10,739 nt of DNA, taken from contig JAFDFV010000112.1 in NCBI GenBank assembly GCA_019309665.1, positions 1 to 10,739 on the forward strand, written 5' to 3'. Shown piece by piece: positions 1-6,323 of this stretch. Origin of the DNA: Deltaproteobacteria bacterium. GTDB lineage: Bacteria > Desulfobacterota > Desulfobacteria > Desulfobacterales > ETH-SRB1. The position numbers and the translations under genes are program-made. The first letter of the stretch is position 1, and every line of letters begins with the position of its first letter. A model generated the notes under the pieces. The model worked only from the letters and a program-made list of their open reading frames with translations. It did no database searches and was not told where the DNA came from.

Positions 1-3
1 CAT

Positions 4-993
4 ATGGCTCTTTCCGTGTCTGAAAGACTGCGCCGCTTTTATGATCTATTTTCGGGCAACGATAATATTCTGATCGTTATTGACGCTGATCCTGATTCTA
101 TTTCAAGTGCAATGGCCGTTAAAAGATTGTTATGGCGCAGGGTTGCAAATATAACTATATCCAATATCAATATAATCAAACGTCCTGATAATCTGGCAAT
201 GATCAGGCTTCTGGACGTTTGTCTGGTTCATATTGATGAAATAGATGAGGGAAGCTTTAATCGTTTTATAATGGTCGATTCACAGCCGGATCATCATGAA
301 GTATTTGCCAGGTTTAACTTTGATGTCATTATAGATCATCATCCTGAGACGGATGTAAAAGGATCTTTTATTGATATCCGGCCTAAATATGGTGCTACAG
401 CTACCATCATGACCGAATATTTGAGAGCGGCCAAAATTAAACCAGCCGCTAAACTGGCAACAGGTTTATTTTATGCAATTAAGACAGATACAAGCAATTT
501 TGAAAGGCAGACTTTAATTGAAGATATCCGGGCATTTCAATTTCTTTTCCGCCATATCAATATTTATCTGGCCAGGAGGATTGAGCAGGCGGACCTTAAA
601 CTAGAATTTTTGAAATATTTCAGAAGAGCCATTCAGAACATGCACAGGCGAAAAAACAAAATATATGTTCATCTCGGTTCTGTTGTGAACCCGGATATAT
701 GCGTACTTATAGCTGATTTTTTCATGAGAATAGATTCGGTAAACTGGAGTATTGTCTCCGGTATTTATGCAAAGAAACTGATTATTATTTTTAGAAACGA
801 CGGTCTTCGCAGGGATGCCGGTAATGTGGCAAGGCTGAGTTTTGGTCGTGTCGGATCTGCAGGAGGTCATAAAAGTATAGCTCGTTCTGAAATTTCAGTC
901 GCCAATATAAATGGCCTGGTTGACTATAAGGATGATGATAAGCTTTTGACCTGGATTATAAACAAGATAAACAAGAGAGCCGGTGAAAAATGA
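4..993 (+). CDS. DHH/DHHA1-family phosphoesterase (NrnA/RecJ superfamily)
   Basis: Predicted soluble 329-residue metal-dependent phosphoesterase. The DHH superfamily includes oligoribonuclease/pAp phosphatase NrnA and the exonuclease RecJ. Visible motifs in order: an Asp-rich motif I, DADPD, at residues 27-31; motif II VD at 91-92; the name-giving DHH at 111-113; motif IV TDT at 161-163; and a C-terminal DHHA1 signature GGH at 287-289. The order and spacing fit a complete two-domain protein. Motif I lacks the leading His usual in NrnA (HxxPDxD) but keeps the Asp pair that aligns with the metal-binding DxD. The ATG at position 4 is the first in the window; a start upstream of the window cannot be excluded. 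The stop overlaps the next gene (ATGA), so the two are probably co-translated. The substrate (nanoRNA, pAp, cyclic dinucleotide or other) cannot be read from the sequence. The family is certain, the exact activity is not. Confidence 0.85.
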   Translation: MALSVSERLRRFYDLFSGNDNILIVIDADPDSISSAMAVKRLLWRRVANITISNINIIKRPDNLAMIRLLDVCLVHIDEIDEGSFNRFIMVDSQPDHHEVFARFNFDVIIDHHPETDVKGSFIDIRPKYGATATIMTEYLRAAKIKPAAKLATGLFYAIKTDTSNFERQTLIEDIRAFQFLFRHINIYLARRIEQADLKLEFLKYFRRAIQNMHRRKNKIYVHLGSVVNPDICVLIADFFMRIDSVNWSIVSGIYAKKLIIIFRNDGLRRDAGNVARLSFGRVGSAGGHKSIARSEISVANINGLVDYKDDDKLLTWIINKINKRAGEK

Positions 994-1778
994 TGGCTGT
1001 CAAAAATTCTGAACTTTCTGTGACTATACTTGGTTCAGGTACATGTGTACCATCGCTCAAAAGGAGTTCTTGCTCTGCATTAATTGAAACAGGCGGAAAA
1101 AAGCTTGTTTTTGATTTAGGCCCCGGCACAATGAGAAGGCTTCTTGAAGTTGATAATAGAATTTTTGATATTTCATTTATTTTTTTCAGTCATTTCCATC
1201 CGGATCATACTGGGGAACTGGTCTCATTTTTATTTTCCTCTAAATATTCCGGTAAAGAACGAAGGCAAACTCCCATAACATTTATAGCTGGAAGGGGATT
1301 TGCAGAGTTTTATAACAGGCTGAAAATGGTATATGGCAACTGGATTGAACTTGATCCTGGTTTGATAAATATTATTGAACTTGATAATAAAGATTATGAC
1401 AGCATTAGATTCAATGAATTTACTATTGAATCAATTCCAGTTGAACATAACGATGAGAGCTTGGCATACAGGGTTACGAGCCGGAACGGAATATCAGTTG
1501 TATATTCAGGCGATACAGACTTCAGCAATAATCTTATTGCTTTATCAAAAGAAACTGATTTATTAATTTGCGAATCAGCGTTGCCTGATGAATTAAAGGT
1601 TAAAGGCCATTTAACACCGTCTCTTGCAGGTAAAATAGCAGCAATGGCAAATGTCAAAAAATTAATGCTGACACATTTTTATCCTGAATGCGATGAAGTA
1701 GATATTGAAAAAGAATGTCGTAAGACTTATGGTGGTGAACTTATACTTGCGGAAGATCTTATGACAATTGATTTTTAG
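990..1778 (+). CDS. MBL-fold metallohydrolase, RNase Z-like
   Basis: A 262-residue metallo-beta-lactamase-fold hydrolase. The zinc signature HFHPDH lies at residues 68-73. The other expected ligands follow in order: His153 (PVEH), Asp175 (YSGDTD), His207 (GHLTP) and His229 (THFYP). The GDT and GHLTP blocks resemble the RNase Z/ElaC branch, which matures tRNA 3' ends. However, the protein is shorter than typical RNase Z (about 300 residues or more), and I see no obvious flexible-arm insertion of the kind that binds tRNA, so it may be a phosphodiesterase paralogue with another substrate. It starts at ATG 990, inside the stop of the DHH gene (ATGA), and a second ATG follows at 993. The 4-bp overlap suggests the two hydrolases are made together and may act on linked nucleic-acid or nucleotide substrates (inference). 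No signal peptide is seen. Confidence 0.85.
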   Translation: MMAVKNSELSVTILGSGTCVPSLKRSSCSALIETGGKKLVFDLGPGTMRRLLEVDNRIFDISFIFFSHFHPDHTGELVSFLFSSKYSGKERRQTPITFIAGRGFAEFYNRLKMVYGNWIELDPGLINIIELDNKDYDSIRFNEFTIESIPVEHNDESLAYRVTSRNGISVVYSGDTDFSNNLIALSKETDLLICESALPDELKVKGHLTPSLAGKIAAMANVKKLMLTHFYPECDEVDIEKECRKTYGGELILAEDLMTIDF

Positions 1779-1784
1779 GATCAG

Positions 1785-1814
1785 GGATCAGGAAGCTATC
1801 CTAATTCCTGATCC
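1785..1814 (+). terminator. Hairpin after the MBL hydrolase gene (possible terminator)
   Basis: A perfect 10-bp inverted repeat (GGATCAGGAA / TTCCTGATCC) with a 10-nt loop starts 7 nt after the MBL gene stop. A GATCAGG half-copy precedes it (1779-1785). No U-tract follows, so a classical intrinsic terminator is unlikely; it may instead be an mRNA-end stabiliser or a small palindromic repeat. It separates the DHH/MBL pair from the HEPN/MNT pair. Confidence 0.35.
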
Positions 1815-1908
1815 TATTCACCTCGAGTAAAAACAGGGAAATAGAGGTGTCTAATGAGCACAAAACGAAATCGTCTCCAACTAACCAACTACAAAAGGAT
1901 ATTATGCA

Positions 1909-2298
1909 ATGGATATTTCTGAAAAGGTAGATTATTGGTTGGATATTGCCGATTATGACATGGAAACGGCTCGTTCCCTTCAGAAAAACGAAAGGTACCT
2001 GTATACGGTTTTCATATGTCAACAGGCTGTAGAGAAGCTGTTAAAGGCAAATTATATGAAAAGGTTTTCCAAAGAAGCCCCATTTTCTCATAATCTTGTT
2101 TACCTTAACAGTCTTGTAGAATTAGGTACTTCCGACAGTCATTTGAAACTTATTGCAGAGTTGACCACATTTTATATAGAAGGGAGATACCCTGCCTACA
2201 AGAAAAAACTTTCTGCCATGATAAACAAAGAAAAAAGCTCATCAATTTTAAAACGAACAGAGGAGTTATTCAAATGGCTAAAATCAAAACTGAGATAA
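1909..2298 (+). CDS. HEPN-domain protein (putative toxin of a HEPN/MNT pair)
   Basis: A 129-residue, mostly helical HEPN-domain protein of the PF05168 type. Recognisable blocks: an N-terminal helix with WLDIADYDMETA (10-21); CQQAVEKLLKA (38-47), the hallmark QAxEKxLKA helix; SHNLVYL (60-66); and a RYP motif at 93-95. HEPN proteins paired with MNT nucleotidyltransferases are commonly RNase toxins or substrate-binding partners. The catalytic R-x(4-6)-H motif of active HEPN RNases is not visible; the nearest pair, Arg52 and His61, has eight residues between. RNase activity is therefore doubtful. A strong Shine-Dalgarno (AAAAGGA, about 1893-1899) sits 9 nt before ATG 1909 and supports this start. 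The 3' end overlaps the MNT gene by 25 bp in another frame, typical of coupled two-gene modules. The module lies among housekeeping genes and is probably accessory. Confidence 0.85.
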   Translation: MDISEKVDYWLDIADYDMETARSLQKNERYLYTVFICQQAVEKLLKANYMKRFSKEAPFSHNLVYLNSLVELGTSDSHLKLIAELTTFYIEGRYPAYKKKLSAMINKEKSSSILKRTEELFKWLKSKLR

Positions 2299-2609
2299 TC
2301 AATATCCTGCTGAGATACCTCGCTGACGTTGAAAAGATATGCCATGTAGACAAGGCCTTTGTATTTGGCTCGCATGCTCAAGGACGTGCAGGAGAACACA
2401 GCGATATAGATATGGCTATATTTTCTAAAAATGTAACAGATGATAACCGGCTGGACGTCATGGCCGATGCAATAGCCTTGATAAGCAAGTATAGGCTGGA
2501 TATCCAGCCAATCCTTTTCTCCTATAATGACTATTTGAGCGGAGATAATGATTTCATATCTAATGAGATCAAGAAGAACGGCTTCGAATTGACAAGTGTA
2601 TTGCGTTAA
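2274..2609 (+). CDS. MNT-type nucleotidyltransferase (putative antitoxin partner of HEPN)
   Basis: A 111-residue minimal nucleotidyltransferase of the polymerase-beta superfamily. The signature reads GSHAQG (32-37) then SDIDMAI (43-49), giving the GSx(n)DxD core with Asp44 and Asp46. A third acidic residue is expected in the following strand and is well matched by Asp76 in LDIQPILF. The core active site therefore looks intact. Known MntA proteins silence HEPN toxins by transferring AMP to a tyrosine; whether that happens here is open, because the HEPN partner lacks the usual target motif. The start is ATG 2274, with a GAGGAG ribosome site about 8 nt upstream, inside the 3' end of the HEPN gene. 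The 25-bp overlap implies translational coupling and matched expression. Family confidence is high; the antitoxin role is inferred from pairing. Confidence 0.87.
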   Translation: MAKIKTEIINILLRYLADVEKICHVDKAFVFGSHAQGRAGEHSDIDMAIFSKNVTDDNRLDVMADAIALISKYRLDIQPILFSYNDYLSGDNDFISNEIKKNGFELTSVLR

Positions 2610-2710
2610 CACGTATCCTATCAGATTAGTTATCTTTCATGCTTTCCAAAAAAAATAACCAGGAGCTAAAGTTATTATTGGAAATTATGACACTTAAGTT
2701 TGGTTAGGCT

Positions 2711-2726
2711 GAACCTTTGAACCTTT
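2711..2726 (+). repeat. Tandem 8-mer GAACCTTT x2
   Basis: Two exact copies of GAACCTTT lie in the 130-bp spacer between the MNT gene and the siroheme gene. The spacer otherwise shows no gene, no clear promoter and no good ribosome site before ATG 2740. It resembles the other short tandem words found in spacers of this window. Confidence 0.5.
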
Positions 2727-2739
2727 GGACGGTTAAGAC

Positions 2740-3402
2740 ATGAGATATTATCCGGTTAATCTTGACATACAAAATCGTAAATGTTTAGTGGTTGGTGGCG
2801 GCTCAGTGGGCACAAGGAAGGTTATGACACTTCTGGAATGTGGGGCAGTTGTTACAGTTGTAAGTTCTGATGTTGCTGAAGATCTGCTTGAGCTTGCAGA
2901 AAAAAAGATGATAGAGTTAAAGAGAAGGCCTTATGAGTCCTCTGATATTGACGGTATGTTTCTCGTTATAGGAGCTACTGACAACGAAGAATTAAACCGG
3001 CAGATAAATAAGGATGCCGAACACCAAAGTAAATTGTGCAACATAGCTGATCGACCTGAGGTCTGCAATTTTGTTCTTCCTTCAATTGTAAACAGAGGTA
3101 ATCTTGTAATTGCTATTTCCACTACAGGTAAAAGCCCTGCTTTTGCAAAAAAAATGCGTCAAGACCTTGAAAAAGAATTCGGAGAGGAATATGACGAATT
3201 TTTAGAGTTAATGGGAGCTATACGCAAAAAGGCGTTAAGCGAAAAACACGAACCGGAAGCGCATAAGCACCTTTTTGAACAGCTTATAAATAGAGGACTT
3301 GTTGATATGGTTAGGAACAATGATAAGGAAAGAATAAATTCCCTCCTTCTTGAGATTTTTGGCGAAGGATACAGGTTTGAAGAATTAATGAAGGCAGACT
3401 AA
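2740..3402 (+). CDS. Precorrin-2 dehydrogenase / sirohydrochlorin ferrochelatase (CysG N-terminal / Met8-like)
   Basis: This 220-residue protein matches the N-terminal module of CysG and yeast Met8p. That module oxidises precorrin-2 to sirohydrochlorin with NAD+ and, in many members, inserts Fe2+ to give siroheme. The start fits the family (RYYPVNLDI), followed by a Rossmann loop GGGSVGTRK (19-27). Asp104, in NIADRP, matches the conserved Asp of CysG/Met8 in position and context. A TTGKSP segment (128-133) is the equivalent of the family's Ser/Gly-rich loop. The C-terminal helical dimerisation/chelatase region is present. There is no uroporphyrinogen methyltransferase domain, so that enzyme must be encoded elsewhere. 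Its position upstream of a haem-handling membrane protein and hemA fits a tetrapyrrole cluster. In sulfate reducers siroheme is both a sulfite reductase cofactor and a precursor of haem by the alternative route; applying this here is inference. Whether it also chelates iron cannot be decided from the sequence. Confidence 0.92.
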   Translation: MRYYPVNLDIQNRKCLVVGGGSVGTRKVMTLLECGAVVTVVSSDVAEDLLELAEKKMIELKRRPYESSDIDGMFLVIGATDNEELNRQINKDAEHQSKLCNIADRPEVCNFVLPSIVNRGNLVIAISTTGKSPAFAKKMRQDLEKEFGEEYDEFLELMGAIRKKALSEKHEPEAHKHLFEQLINRGLVDMVRNNDKERINSLLLEIFGEGYRFEELMKAD

Positions 3403-3413
3403 TTAAAGTAATC

Positions 3414-3448
3414 GTTTACGGTTGTCGGTTCACAGTTAACGGTTGCTC
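3414..3448 (+). repeat. Five tandem GTTNNNN heptamers
   Basis: Directly after the siroheme gene, five consecutive 7-nt units begin with GTT: GTTTACG, GTTGTCG, GTTCACA, GTTAACG, GTTGCTC. The phase is exact although the last four bases vary. The 261-bp spacer (3403-3663) holds only this array and the following TTAGC array; no coding region is evident in it. Confidence 0.55.
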
Positions 3449-3487
3449 AAAAGCATAAAAGCAAGTCGTTGCATAATTCATTGAAAA

Positions 3488-3570
3488 AGCTATTAGCCAT
3501 TAGCTGTTAGCTCTTAGCTAAAGGCTAACTGCTAAAAAACAAAGCTAAAAGCTAACGGCTAATAGCTAAA
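3488..3570 (+). repeat. Inverted array of NTTAGCY heptamers forming a large hairpin
   Basis: Four exact-phase heptamers run at 3492-3519 (ATTAGCC, ATTAGCT, GTTAGCT, CTTAGCT). Two copies in the opposite orientation follow at 3523-3536, and four more opposite-orientation copies at 3543-3570 (AGCTAAA, AGCTAAC, GGCTAAT, AGCTAAA). The left arm (3488-3519) pairs with the right arm (3543-3567) almost perfectly once one extra GTTAGCT unit is allowed. The RNA would fold into a long hairpin about 95 nt before the CcsA-like gene. Confidence 0.75.
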
Positions 3571-3663
3571 AGCTTTAATATAAGAATAGAATCAACTGGC
3601 TATAATTTCATGTGTTTTGAGTTTTCGTTCAGACACTAATTAAATTGGCTTAAGGTGTAATCA

Positions 3664-4485
3664 ATGGAGATTGTGATTATATTTACCATTTTTTTCTACT
3701 TGATGAGTACGGCGGCGTACTTTGCTTATCTTTTCTTGCAGAAAAATTATTTAAATAGAGCTGGATACTTCTTGCTGATAGCTGGTTTTTTGTGTAATTC
3801 AGCGGCTATTTTTTATGGTTTTTTAAAATCCGGGCTGATTCCTGTTCATAATCTCCATGAAACCCTTGTTATTGTCGGATGGTCGATAGCCTGTGTTTTT
3901 ATAATATTTCAATATAAGTTCAACCTTAGAATTTTGGGCATATATGCTGCCCCCATTGCAGCCATTGTTATGATATTTGCTTCTCAGGTATCCTCTGAGC
4001 CTGTTCAGGTTAAAAATATTGTTAATAATTTCTGGCTTATTTTTCATATAGCTTCGATATTTATCGGTGAGGCGTTTTTTGTTTTGGCGGGAGGATTGGG
4101 CTGTATGTATCTTGCCCAGGAGCACGCTATTAAGGCCAAGAAACATGGTTTTTTTTTCAGACGTCTGCCTTCGCTGGAGCTGCTTGATACTGCGGGATAT
4201 AATTGCATAGTTGTGGGTTTTACCATGTTGACTATAGGTCTCGCAACAGGTCTGGTTTATGCTCAAATGGTTTGGGGGAAGTTCTGGAGCTGGGATCCAA
4301 AAGAGGTCTGGTCCGGCATAACATGGCTTTTGTATGCTGCTTTACTTCATGGGCGCTTTACTGTAGGCTGGCGCGGAAGGAAAGCAGCGATTATGGCTAT
4401 TATCGGGTTGGCCGCACTCCTGTTTACTTTTTTTGGGGTTAATTTTTTTTTAGATGGACATCATGGTGAATTTACCAGATTATAA
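3664..4485 (+). CDS. Cytochrome c assembly (CcsA/ResC/HemX-family) membrane protein
   Basis: A 273-residue integral membrane protein of the cytochrome c assembly family (PF01578), with about eight hydrophobic segments starting at the N-terminus (residues 3-25). The tryptophan-rich WWD haem-handling motif is intact at about 204-216 (WGKFWSWDPKEVW). Conserved candidate haem-ligand histidines flank it: His128 (IFHIA) and His229 (LLHGR). The C-terminal GVNFFL...HH block is also typical. In System II, CcsA with CcsB/ResB exports haem and attaches it to apocytochrome c in the periplasm. The position directly before hemA also recalls Bacillus hemX, a relative said to modulate glutamyl-tRNA reductase. 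The intact WWD motif favours a true CcsA/ResC role (inference). No ResB partner is in the window. The start is ATG 3664, with AAGGTG 6 nt upstream. Confidence 0.88.
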   Translation: MEIVIIFTIFFYLMSTAAYFAYLFLQKNYLNRAGYFLLIAGFLCNSAAIFYGFLKSGLIPVHNLHETLVIVGWSIACVFIIFQYKFNLRILGIYAAPIAAIVMIFASQVSSEPVQVKNIVNNFWLIFHIASIFIGEAFFVLAGGLGCMYLAQEHAIKAKKHGFFFRRLPSLELLDTAGYNCIVVGFTMLTIGLATGLVYAQMVWGKFWSWDPKEVWSGITWLLYAALLHGRFTVGWRGRKAAIMAIIGLAALLFTFFGVNFFLDGHHGEFTRL

Positions 4486-4509
4486 ACTCATAATACTTTA
4501 GCTTTATTC

Positions 4510-4706
4510 GCTTCAGGTATAATACATTCAAAACATGAAAAACTCACGCATAAGATATCGTAAAGAAAGAACTTGCCATGGATGAAAAAAATAGTAAGAG
4601 TTCAACGGGCCATTAATAAACAATAACAAAATTTTTAAAGGTTCTTTCTTAACGATTTCTAATGCGCTCAAACAGTTTCCTGTTTTGAATGTATTATACC
4701 TGAAGC
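4510..4706 (+). repeat. 197-bp MITE-like element with perfect 26-bp terminal inverted repeats, upstream of hemA
   Basis: The outer arms 4510-4535 and 4681-4706 are perfect 26-bp reverse complements (GCTTCAGGTATAATACATTC... and its inverse). Inner arms 4547-4572 and 4641-4666 pair at 23 of 26 positions. The joining segments are of similar length (11 and 14 nt), and a 68-nt A-rich loop (4573-4640) remains. The whole is therefore one near-continuous hairpin with arms of about 63 nt. It fills most of the 294-bp spacer before hemA and codes for nothing evident. No clear target-site duplication flanks it. It shares ordered words with the element at 6059-6298, so the two are probably copies of one family. 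Confidence 0.8.
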
Positions 4707-4779
4707 TCAACAGCTTAATAAGCCCGCCGGAAGGGCGCTAATTTAAAATGGACTTTTTACAGGGCCGTCAATTAAAGAA

Positions 4780-6048
4780 ATGCTCGATATAGTTTTATTA
4801 GGATTAAATCATAAAACCGCACCAATAGAATTGAGGGAGCTTCTCTCTTTTTCAAAAGAGGAAACTGTCGCTGTTATGGAGGGTTTGCAAAAGTGTCCGG
4901 ATATTAACGAAGTAATGCTGATTTCAACCTGTAATCGTGTTGAGGTGCTGCTGACTACTTCAAACACCATCAACTCTGTTAATTCCGTAAAAACTCATAT
5001 TTCCGAATTCAAAAAAATACCAATATCTAAATTTGAAGATGCTTTTTATACGCATGACGGCAAGGATGCTGTCCGCCATATTTTCAGGGTTGCATCAAGC
5101 CTCGATTCAATGATGGTCGGAGAACCGCAGATTCTTGGACAGATTAAAGATGCATACCTGACAACCATTTTGAAAAAAACGTCCGGCGTTATTTTGAACA
5201 GGTTATTGCATAAAACCTTCTTTGTGGCAAAACGTGTTAGAAGTGAAACAGGTATCGGAGATCATGCTGTATCAATAAGTTATGCTGCAATTGAGCTTGC
5301 GCGGAAAATATTCGGCAATCTTGAAGGGAAAAAGGTACTCCTGGTAGGTGCCGGCGAAATGGCGGAACTTGCAGTGGAACATCTTATCAGGAACAGGACG
5401 GGAGAAATTTTTGTTGCAAACAGAACATTTGAAAGGGGCGTTGAACTATCCAATAAATTCAAAGGCAAAGCTATACGTATTGAAGAAATCCCGGATTGTT
5501 TAAAGGTTGTGGATATAATAATCAGCTCGACGGGTTCACCCAATTTCGTTATTGTGCGCGATCAGGTTAAAGGAGTTATGCGCAGCAGGCGTAACAGACC
5601 AATTTTCTTTATAGACATTGCGGTTCCTCGCGATATTGATCCTGATATAAACCGGCTTAACAATTCATATGTTTATGACATAGATGATTTAAAAGGAGTT
5701 ATTGAGGAAAACATAAAGGATAGAAATAAAGAATCCATCAAGGGAGAGAGGATCGTTGACGAGGCTGTAATTAGCTTTCAGCATTGGTATGAGAGCCTTG
5801 AAGTGGTGCCTACAATAGTTGCCTTGAGGAATAAGATAGATACCATTGCGAGGACTGAGGTTGACAAGACCTTGCAGTCCTTAAATAACCTTTCAGATAA
5901 TGACTGCCAGGCAATTCACAGGATGACAAATTCACTTATAAATAAAATTTTGCATGATCCGACTATTTTTTTAAAAAGCGATGGATGCTATGGAGACAGG
6001 TTCGCTTATATTGATCTAACCAGGAGGCTTTTTAACCTCGATGACTGA
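4780..6048 (+). CDS. hemA: Glutamyl-tRNA reductase
   Basis: Catalyses NADPH-dependent reduction of glutamyl-tRNA(Glu) to glutamate-1-semialdehyde, the first committed step of the C5 route to haem, siroheme and cobalamin. The 422-residue length is normal. The N-terminal catalytic domain opens with LGLNHKTAPIELRE (7-20) and carries the nucleophile Cys51 in STCNRVE (49-55). The MVGEPQILGQIK block (112-123) is diagnostic. The NADPH Rossmann loop is LVGAGEMAE (188-196), followed by ANRT (213-216) and the segment IDIAVPRDIDP (278-288). A helical C-terminal dimerisation domain follows (about 325-420). ATG 4780 agrees with the family N-terminus, although the upstream AAAGAA is only a weak ribosome site. 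The gene is preceded by a long-hairpin element and a small GCCC/GGGC hairpin (4722-4736), which could affect its expression; no classical promoter was convincing. Confidence 0.97.
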   Translation: MLDIVLLGLNHKTAPIELRELLSFSKEETVAVMEGLQKCPDINEVMLISTCNRVEVLLTTSNTINSVNSVKTHISEFKKIPISKFEDAFYTHDGKDAVRHIFRVASSLDSMMVGEPQILGQIKDAYLTTILKKTSGVILNRLLHKTFFVAKRVRSETGIGDHAVSISYAAIELARKIFGNLEGKKVLLVGAGEMAELAVEHLIRNRTGEIFVANRTFERGVELSNKFKGKAIRIEEIPDCLKVVDIIISSTGSPNFVIVRDQVKGVMRSRRNRPIFFIDIAVPRDIDPDINRLNNSYVYDIDDLKGVIEENIKDRNKESIKGERIVDEAVISFQHWYESLEVVPTIVALRNKIDTIARTEVDKTLQSLNNLSDNDCQAIHRMTNSLINKILHDPTIFLKSDGCYGDRFAYIDLTRRLFNLDD

Positions 6049-6058
6049 AAGTCTATAG

Positions 6059-6298
6059 TCAGAAATTTGAAAACTCAAATATGAGATTAACCAGAGGCAG
6101 CGAGCAATTAAATTTAAGAACGTCTCAAACTCGCGCATAGGTGAGCCTAAAGAAAAAAGAGTATTAATATCAGTGAGAAAAATAGAACGTTATGGCTTGA
6201 GTTTATCCTTTTAACAAAAATATACAAAAGTGCCTCTTTTTTCTTAATGCTCACCCTCTGGTTGTTAACAAGTTACTTTTGAGTTTTTAAATTTCTGA
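6059..6298 (+). repeat. 240-bp MITE-like element with 21-bp inverted ends, between hemA and fabD
   Basis: The ends 6059-6079 and 6278-6298 are reverse complements at 20 of 21 positions (TCAGAAATTTGAAAACTCAAA). An inner pair, 6140-6161 with 6234-6255, matches at 20 of 22, leaving a 72-nt loop (6162-6233). The arms between outer and inner stems are unequal (60 and 22 nt), as if one side gained or lost sequence. A TAG triplet sits on both flanks (6056-6058, 6299-6301), a possible but weak target duplication. The element starts 11 bp after the hemA stop and ends 11 bp before the fabD ribosome site. It occupies nearly the whole 275-bp spacer and has no coding potential I can see. Confidence 0.75.
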
Positions 6299-6323
6299 TA
6301 GTACATTTTGGAGGATTAATTTG

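Noticed and set aside
3488..3570. TTAGC array as a CRISPR array
   Set aside because: The units are 7 nt and contiguous, with no unique spacers, and no cas gene is present.
3823..4266. Reverse-strand frame opposite the CcsA-like gene
   Set aside because: It is antisense to the conserved membrane protein, with low-complexity composition and no recognisable domain.
4518..4523. Perfect TATAAT in the left arm of the hemA-upstream element, as a promoter
   Set aside because: No -35-like hexamer lies 16-18 nt upstream, and the same word recurs inverted in the right arm simply because the ends are inverted repeats.
6197..6226. TTGAGT-18 nt-TATACA in the loop of the hemA-fabD element, as a fabD promoter
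   Set aside because: Only 4 of 6 matches in each box with an 18-nt spacer, in very AT-rich sequence; such matches are expected by chance.
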